DNA from: Anaerolineae bacterium
GTDB lineage: Bacteria > Chloroflexota > Anaerolineae > JACIWP01
Reading direction: 5' to 3'
DNA: 5,318 bases
NCBI GenBank assembly: GCA_014360855.1
Contig: JACIWP010000213.1
Span: forward strand, 1 to 5,318
Below the pieces are notes generated by a model. That model was not told where the DNA came from, ran no database searches, and worked only from the letters and a program-made list of their open reading frames with translations. This document shows, one piece after another, positions 1 through 4,151 of the stretch; within the stretch, counting starts at the first letter, position 1; the number at the start of each line of letters is the position of its first letter. A program made the position numbers and the translations under genes.

Positions 1-985
1 CATCACCGGCCCCCGCACCATGCTGCAGGAGGCGGTTGACCGCATCCTGCCCCTTTTCCCTTACGAGCGCATCTGGGTCATCACCAACCGTTCCTATCTG
101 CCGCTGGTGCGCGAGCAGGTGCCGGCCCTGCCGGAGCATAACCTCATTGGGGAGATCATGGGGCGGGGCACGGCGCCGGCCATCGGGCTGGCCGCCATGT
201 TACTGCGCCGGCAGGACCCCGAGGCCGTGATGGTGGTCCTGACAGCCGATCACCTCATCCGCCGGCGCGAGCAGTTCGTACGCGCCCTTTCCGCCGCCGT
301 GCAAGTCGCTCAAAAGGGCCATCTGGTCACCCTCGGCATTGAACCGCGTTACCCCGAGACGGGATACGGCTATATCGAGCAGGGGGAACTGCTGTATCAT
401 GTGGATGGGTTCGGGGCCTATCGGGTGGTGCGCTTCACCGAGAAGCCGGACCGGCTGACCGCCCAGGAATTCATCACCTCCGGCCGCTACGTGTGGAACA
501 GCGGCATGTTCATCTGGCGGGTGGAGGCTATCCTGGCGGAGATGGCGCGCCAGATGCCGGTCCTGTACGCCCAGCTCCAGGAGATCGTGGACGCCTGGGG
601 CACGCCGGCGCAGGAGGAGACGCTCCAGAGGGTCTGGCCGGCCATCCAGGCACAGACCATTGACTTTGGCGTGATGGAGCATGCCCGCGACGTGGTGGTC
701 ATCCCGGTGGATATTGGCTGGAGCGATATCGGGAGCTGGGCGGCCCTGCTGGACATCCTGCCGGCGGACGAGCAGGGGAATGTGCTGGCGGGGGACGTGG
801 AGGCGCTGGACACACGCAACAGCTTTATTTACAGCGCCGGCCGGCTCATTGCCGTCATTGGGCTGAACGAGATGATCGTGGTGGATGCCGGCGATGCCCT
901 GCTCATCTGCCCGCGCGATCGGGCGCAGGACGTGAAGCACATCGTGGAACAGTTGAAAGAGCGCGGGCGCCTCGAGTATCTCTGA
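1..985 (+). CDS. manC: Mannose-1-phosphate guanylyltransferase (GDP-forming), 5'-truncated by window edge
   Basis: The enzyme makes GDP-mannose from GTP and mannose-1-phosphate in the cytoplasm, feeding polysaccharide and glycoprotein synthesis. The reading frame is open from base 2, and the residues before the Met at base 20 (ITGPRT) match the family stretch just before MLQE. The true start and the nucleotide-binding GGxGTRxWP signature therefore lie left of the window. Counting from that Met, I see GRGTAPAIGLAA near 48-59, TADHLI at 75-80 (families usually have PADH), EKPD at 141-144, NSGMFIW at 160-166 and GWSDIGSW at 233-240. After these comes a C-terminal segment of the kind that forms a beta-helix. 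The protein ends soon afterwards (321 residues from this Met), so it is the short form without the fused phosphomannose isomerase cupin. It converges on the sigma operon with 6 bp between stops. Another sugar-1-phosphate nucleotidyltransferase is possible but less likely given the NSGMF and WSDIGSW motifs. Confidence 0.93.
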   Translation, partial: ITGPRTMLQEAVDRILPLFPYERIWVITNRSYLPLVREQVPALPEHNLIGEIMGRGTAPAIGLAAMLLRRQDPEAVMVVLTADHLIRRREQFVRALSAAVQVAQKGHLVTLGIEPRYPETGYGYIEQGELLYHVDGFGAYRVVRFTEKPDRLTAQEFITSGRYVWNSGMFIWRVEAILAEMARQMPVLYAQLQEIVDAWGTPAQEETLQRVWPAIQAQTIDFGVMEHARDVVVIPVDIGWSDIGSWAALLDILPADEQGNVLAGDVEALDTRNSFIYSAGRLIAVIGLNEMIVVDAGDALLICPRDRAQDVKHIVEQLKERGRLEYL

Positions 986-991
986 GGGGAA

Positions 992-2053
992 TTACTTCTG
1001 GATGAAATCGCGGACGCGCTGGCTGCGGGAGGGGTGGCGTAGCCGGCGCAGGGCCTTGGACTCGATCTGCCGCACCCGCTCCCGAGTGATGCCCAGCTTC
1101 TCCCCCACCTCTTTCAGCGTATAACTGCGGCCGTCCACGAAACCGAAGCGCAGGCGGATGATCTCCGCCTCGCGCGGCTTCAGGTGTTCCAGCAGTTTGG
1201 CGACCTCCTGCTTCAGCAGTGTCTGTGAAGCTTTCTCCGTGGGGGAAGAGGTGTCATCATCCTGCACGAAATCGCCCAGGGAGTTGTCGCCATCCTCGCC
1301 GATGGGAGTTTCCAATGAGACCGTATGGCGGGCGATGCGGCGCAGCCAGCGCACGCGGCTGAGTGCCAAGCCAAGCTCCTGGGCGATTTCCTCGTCGGTG
1401 GGCTGGCGGCCAAGCCGGTCATTGAGAAGCTCTTCGGCGTTATGGAGCCGGCGGATCTCCTCGTGGATGTGCACCGGCAGGCGGATAGTGCGGCCCTGGT
1501 CGGAAAGGGCACGCGTGATGGCCTGGCGGATCCACCAGGTGGCGTAGGTGCTGAAGCGGGTGCCGCGGCGGTAATCGAACTTGTCAGCGGCCCGCATCAG
1601 CCCCAGATTGCCCTCCTGGATGAGGTCGCTGAAGGCAATGCCCCAGCCCCGATAGCGCTTGGCGATCTGTATGACCAGCCGGGTATTGGCGCGGATCAGG
1701 TGGTCACGCGCCTTATTGCCCTCGCGCACCTTTTCCGCCAACTGCCGGCGTTCCTCCTCAGTCAGGTGCTCGTCGCTGGCGAGCCGCTCCAGGGCCTCCC
1801 GCCCTTCGGCCATGCGGCGCGCTAACTCTTCCTCCTGCTCGGGGGTGAGCAGGGGGGTCCGGCTCATGTCGCGCAGATAGAGCCGGATGGGGTCGGGGCT
1901 TTCGTCGCCGGCTTCTTCCAGCTCGGCCTCGTCCTCCTCGACCTCTTCCAGCTCCTCGTCCATATCGAAGGACTCGCCCGAGAGCTCTTTGCCCTCTACG
2001 CCCTCCAGGCCAAGCTCTTCGAGCAGGTCTTCTTCCTCCGGGTCCATCGTCAC
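992..2053 (-). CDS. Sigma-70 family RNA polymerase sigma factor, second of a tandem pair, lacking region 1.1
   Basis: This 353-residue protein should bind core RNA polymerase and direct it to promoters. Residues 1-54 are strongly acidic (27 Asp/Glu, one Lys) and take the place of region 1.1. Region 1.2 is near 54-84. Region 2 runs about 116-195, with DLIQEGN at 143-149 (core binding) and YATWWIRQAITR at 170-181 (-10 melting and recognition). Region 3 runs about 195-268, including SLETPIGED at 246-254 (the sigma finger). Region 4 is about 280-345, with the helix-turn-helix TLKEVGEKLGITRERVRQIE at 312-331 that reads the -35. All DNA-reading residues of primary sigma factors appear kept, so it probably reads the same consensus as its neighbour. 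The start is GTG at 2053, with an AGGA core 9 nt upstream; an ATG two codons later is too far from it. The gene lies 25 bp after the upstream sigma gene, presumably on the same transcript. Its architecture fits a group 2 (non-essential, RpoD-like) sigma, but it could be the main one in some conditions. Confidence 0.95.
   Translation of the reverse strand: MTMDPEEEDLLEELGLEGVEGKELSGESFDMDEELEEVEEDEAELEEAGDESPDPIRLYLRDMSRTPLLTPEQEEELARRMAEGREALERLASDEHLTEEERRQLAEKVREGNKARDHLIRANTRLVIQIAKRYRGWGIAFSDLIQEGNLGLMRAADKFDYRRGTRFSTYATWWIRQAITRALSDQGRTIRLPVHIHEEIRRLHNAEELLNDRLGRQPTDEEIAQELGLALSRVRWLRRIARHTVSLETPIGEDGDNSLGDFVQDDDTSSPTEKASQTLLKQEVAKLLEHLKPREAEIIRLRFGFVDGRSYTLKEVGEKLGITRERVRQIESKALRRLRHPSRSQRVRDFIQK
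1515..1550. repeat. 36-bp exact direct repeat, copy in the downstream sigma gene
   Basis: These bases are identical to 2596-2631 in the other sigma gene. They encode TYATWWIRQAIT of region 2.4 (residues 169-180 here) with the same synonymous codons throughout. The match breaks on both sides at the next base. Confidence 0.9.
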
Positions 2054-2061
2054 AGGTCCGA

Positions 2062-2071
2062 ATCCTACCTC
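2062..2071 (-). promoter_or_regulatory. Ribosome binding site deciding the GTG start of the second sigma gene
   Basis: The minus strand reads GAGGTAGGAT here, inside the 25-bp gap between the two sigma genes. The AGGA core is 9 nt before GTG (2053-2051) and 15 nt before the in-frame ATG (2047-2045), which favours the GTG. Confidence 0.6.
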
Positions 2072-2078
2072 ACCAAGA

Positions 2079-3299
2079 TTACAGGAATCCCTTTAACTGC
2101 CGGCTGCGGTGCGGATGGCGGAGCCGGCCTAACGCCTGCGCCTCAATCTGGCGTATGCGCTCCCGCGTGACCCCGAACTTGCGGCCTACCTCCTCTAAAG
2201 TATACGTCCGACCGTCCACAAAGCCAAATCGCAGTCGAAGGATGCGCGCCTGCTTGGGTGTCAGGGTATCGAGCAGTTGCTCCAGCTTTTCGCGCAGGAG
2301 CTCGCGGTTGGCCACGTCCATGGGCGCCGGCGACTGGGTATCCTCGATGAAATGCCCCAGTTCGCTCTCCTCGTCTTCCCCCACCGGTTTATGGAGGGAG
2401 AGGGTGTCGGAGGAGATGCGCAACATCCATTCTACACGATTGACGGGCATTTGCAAGCGCTCTGCCAGTTCCTCCGGAGTAGGCGGCCGGCCCAGCTCCT
2501 GCTCCATATCGCGCGCGGCGCGGAAAAGCTTGCGCAGTCGGTCTCCCATGTGCACCGGCAGGCGGATGACCCGTCCCTGGTCCGCCAGGGCGCGGGTGAT
2601 GGCCTGGCGGATCCACCAGGTGGCGTAGGTGGAGAACTTGAATCCCCGGCGGTAGTCAAATTTGGAAACGGCCCGCATCAGGCCCAGATTGCCCTCCTGG
2701 ATCAGGTCGGGGAAAGGAACCCCGCGGCCGATGTAGTGCTTGGCCACGCTGATGACCAGGCGGGTGTTGGCGCGGATGAGCTTATCACGCGCTTCCCGGC
2801 CCTTCTGGACGAGCTGACGCAGGGCTTCTCGTTCCTCTTCGCTGAGGTTGCCGTTCTGGCCGGCGAGCCGCTGGGCGGCAACGCGCCCCTCGAACACGGC
2901 TCGCGCCAGCTCTTTCTCCTCTTCCGGGCTGAGCAGGGGATACTGGCTCATCTCACGGAAGTAGAGCGTGACGGTGTCGCTGAGGGGACCATCGTCCAGA
3001 TATTCTTCCAGATTCTCGGCGTCCAAGTCTTCCGATTCCTCAGCCCGCCAGTCATCGTCCCACACCGCCCGGAACGAAGCGGCGTGGGGCACGGCATCCT
3101 GCTCAGCCGGCTCTCTCGCTTGCTCGTACACCGGAATGCGCCGCGTGTGCAGTTGGGCGAAAAACCCTTCCAGCCTTTCCCTGTCCTCTTCCGGGGTGGG
3201 GCAAACCTCTAAAATTTGGTCATATGTGACGTAGCCCCGATGGGAAGCTTGTTCCAGGAGCTCTTCCAGCGCTGTGTTCCCTGCTTGCTCTTCACGCAT
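2079..3299 (-). CDS. rpoD: Primary-type RNA polymerase sigma factor RpoD/SigA (with region 1.1-like N-terminus)
   Basis: This 406-residue housekeeping-type sigma factor should direct core RNA polymerase to -10/-35 promoters. Residues about 8-60 resemble region 1.1 (LEELLEQASHRGYVTYDQIL, then a second helical stretch), the autoinhibitory domain of primary sigmas. An acidic linker follows (80-104). Region 1.2 starts near 108 (DTVTLYFREMSQYPLLSPEEE). Region 2 covers about 170-250, with DLIQEGN at 198-204 and YATWWIRQAITR at 225-236. Region 3 includes SLHKPVGEDEESELGHFIED at 301-320. Region 4 ends the protein, with TLEEVGRKFGVTRERIRQIE at 367-386. The ATG at 3299 has GTGAGG 7 nt upstream. The non-conserved region between 1.2 and 2.1 is short, as in Gram-positive SigA. 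The gene is the promoter-proximal member of a two-sigma operon behind a perfect consensus promoter. Presence of region 1.1 makes it the better candidate for the essential sigma. Confidence 0.96.
   Translation of the reverse strand: MREEQAGNTALEELLEQASHRGYVTYDQILEVCPTPEEDRERLEGFFAQLHTRRIPVYEQAREPAEQDAVPHAASFRAVWDDDWRAEESEDLDAENLEEYLDDGPLSDTVTLYFREMSQYPLLSPEEEKELARAVFEGRVAAQRLAGQNGNLSEEEREALRQLVQKGREARDKLIRANTRLVISVAKHYIGRGVPFPDLIQEGNLGLMRAVSKFDYRRGFKFSTYATWWIRQAITRALADQGRVIRLPVHMGDRLRKLFRAARDMEQELGRPPTPEELAERLQMPVNRVEWMLRISSDTLSLHKPVGEDEESELGHFIEDTQSPAPMDVANRELLREKLEQLLDTLTPKQARILRLRFGFVDGRTYTLEEVGRKFGVTRERIRQIEAQALGRLRHPHRSRQLKGFL
2596..2631. repeat. 36-bp exact direct repeat, copy in the upstream sigma gene
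   Basis: This is the partner of 1515-1550, offset by 1081 bp in direct orientation and in the same reading frame of both paralogs. It covers the -10 recognition helix, the most constrained part of sigma factors. Confidence 0.9.
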
Positions 3300-3510
3300 C
3301 GCGCAACCTCACTTTATTGGTCATATGACAAATAATTCCGTTCCGGAGAATCTTGGGGCGAAAGATTCATGACAGTGACACACATTTCGCGTGCCAGACG
3401 TAGGAGGCGCGGCAAACACCAAGGAGCGGCGGCTGAGACAGGGGTTTGAAGAGAGCATCTCCAAAATAAGATTACAAATCGTCCCTTTCCCCTTTCCTCA
3501 AGTTTTATTC
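3300..3510 (-). other. Long 5' leader of the sigma operon (about 210 nt)
   Basis: This is the inferred untranslated leader between the promoter's likely start site (about 3509-3511) and the sigma ATG at 3299. It holds an 18-nt homopurine tract at 3482-3499. It also holds a possible 7-bp hairpin at 3348-3368, with arms GAATCTT and AAGATTC and a 7-nt loop. A CCUC-containing element at 3404-3411 could pair with the sigma ribosome binding site. An open frame of 45 codons plus stop (3458 down to 3321) crosses it but lacks a usable ribosome binding site. I do not recognise a known riboswitch or ribosomal-protein leader. The leader exists only if the promoter call is right. Confidence 0.5.
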
Positions 3511-3516
3511 CATTTT

Positions 3517-3545
3517 ATTATACAACAAACACGATAGTTTGTCAA
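3517..3545 (-). promoter_or_regulatory. Perfect consensus sigma-70 promoter of the sigma-factor operon
   Basis: The minus strand carries TTGACA at 3545-3540 and TATAAT at 3522-3517, separated by exactly 17 bp. Both hexamers and the spacing are the textbook optimum. Transcription would begin near 3509-3511 and run into the two sigma genes. Conserved region 2.4 and 4.2 residues in both encoded sigmas fit these elements, so the operon may be read by its own products. A short stretch of low GC around it in otherwise GC-rich DNA supports a real promoter. Confidence 0.88.
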
Positions 3546-3585
3546 TGGAAAAATTTTAAATTTTAGAAAATGTTGTGTTAATTTT
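3546..3585 (-). promoter_or_regulatory. AT-rich UP-like element upstream of the -35
   Basis: Directly upstream of the -35 the minus strand is almost pure A and T, with alternating A- and T-runs (for example TTTTCTAAAATTTAAAATTT). In bacterial promoters such tracts bind the alpha-subunit C-terminal domains of RNA polymerase and raise strength. The call rests on composition and position only. The 50 bases 3541-3590 contain about 12 G/C. Confidence 0.5.
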
Positions 3586-3612
3586 CGTCGCACAAATGGT
3601 CGCGGAAGGGGT

Positions 3613-3645
3613 CAAAAACAGGCCCCCATCGTGTCGGGGGCCTGT
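3613..3645 (-). terminator. Rho-independent terminator of ndk
   Basis: This is a perfect 10-bp inverted repeat with arms ACAGGCCCCC (3618-3627) and GGGGGCCTGT (3636-3645) and an 8-nt loop. In the minus-strand transcript the stem runs into a short U-run (positions 3618-3614). The stem begins 15 bp after the ndk stop codon. In the plus direction no T-run follows, so the terminator acts on the ndk transcript. It insulates the sigma promoter downstream. Confidence 0.9.
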
Positions 3646-3660
3646 ATCCTACAAAGGGCC

Positions 3661-4119
3661 TTATTGCGGGGTCGCCCACAGCCAGCGTTCGGTGTCAAGC
3701 GGGTACTGCAGGAGTTCGTCTTCGCGGAAGAAGAGGGCTATTTCGCTGGCGGCGGTCTCTGGGCCGTCGGAGCCGTGCACCAGGTTGCGGTCCACTGTGA
3801 GGGCCAGGTCGGCGCGAATGGTTCCCGGTGCCGCCTTGGCGGGATCGGTGGCGCCCATCGTAGCGCGCACGACTTCGATAGCGCGAGGGCCTTCCAGCAC
3901 CATTAATACCACTGGTGCGGAAGTGATGTAGGCGATCAGCCCTTCGAAGAAGGGTTTGCCTTCATGGATGGCGTAATGCCGGCGCGCGATCTCCTCGGAT
4001 AACTGCACCATCTTCATGGCGATGATTTTCAGTCCTCGTCGTTCCAGCCGGCGGATGATCTCCCCGACCAACCCTCGCTGTACGGCATCTGGCTTGAGAA
4101 TGACGAGTGTGCGTTCCAC
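3661..4119 (-). CDS. ndk: Nucleoside diphosphate kinase
   Basis: The enzyme moves the gamma-phosphate of ATP onto other (d)NDPs through a phosphohistidine and balances nucleotide pools in the cytoplasm. The product is 152 residues, near the usual bacterial length of about 140-150. It starts VERTLVILKPDAVQRG, with the GTG read as Met. Active-site residues are all present by family alignment: K9, Y49, F57, R85, T91, R102, N112 and catalytic H115 in NLVHGSD. The family motif HGSDS reads HGSDG here, a mild deviation. The GTG start was chosen because TGAGGTGA lies 5 nt upstream and the family N-terminus begins exactly there. A longer in-frame extension would overlap the upstream gene and has no family match. 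The gene follows the PPWL/TPR gene by 32 bp, so the two are probably co-transcribed, and it ends at a strong terminator. Confidence 0.97.
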   Translation of the reverse strand: MERTLVILKPDAVQRGLVGEIIRRLERRGLKIIAMKMVQLSEEIARRHYAIHEGKPFFEGLIAYITSAPVVLMVLEGPRAIEVVRATMGATDPAKAAPGTIRADLALTVDRNLVHGSDGPETAASEIALFFREDELLQYPLDTERWLWATPQ

Positions 4120-4124
4120 GTTGC

Positions 4125-4132
4125 TCACCTCA
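4125..4132 (-). promoter_or_regulatory. Ribosome binding site fixing the GTG start of ndk
   Basis: The minus strand reads TGAGGTGA, a near-complete Shine-Dalgarno match 5 nt before the GTG at 4119. It shows that the long in-frame N-terminal extension is not translated as part of ndk. Confidence 0.75.
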
Positions 4133-4151
4133 GCGTGTGATGATATGGCTT

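Noticed and set aside
955..973. Possible weak terminator for the second sigma gene inside the end of manC
   Set aside because: The stem has only five pairs, a bulged G and a four-base loop, and is followed by a short, broken T-run. It is too weak to call.
1325..3212. Plus-strand open frames opposite the sigma genes (1325-1825, 2277-3212)
   Set aside because: Both paralogs give similar shadow frames because their coding strands are similar. The products have no domain sense.
3292..3324. 10-codon frame overlapping the sigma start codon
   Set aside because: It has no ribosome binding site of its own and is short enough to be chance. The sigma Shine-Dalgarno lies inside it.
3216..3327. Direct repeat TTGGTCATATG at 3216-3226 and 3317-3327
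   Set aside because: An 11-mer repeat is expected by chance a few times in a window this size, and one copy is plain coding sequence of the sigma gene.
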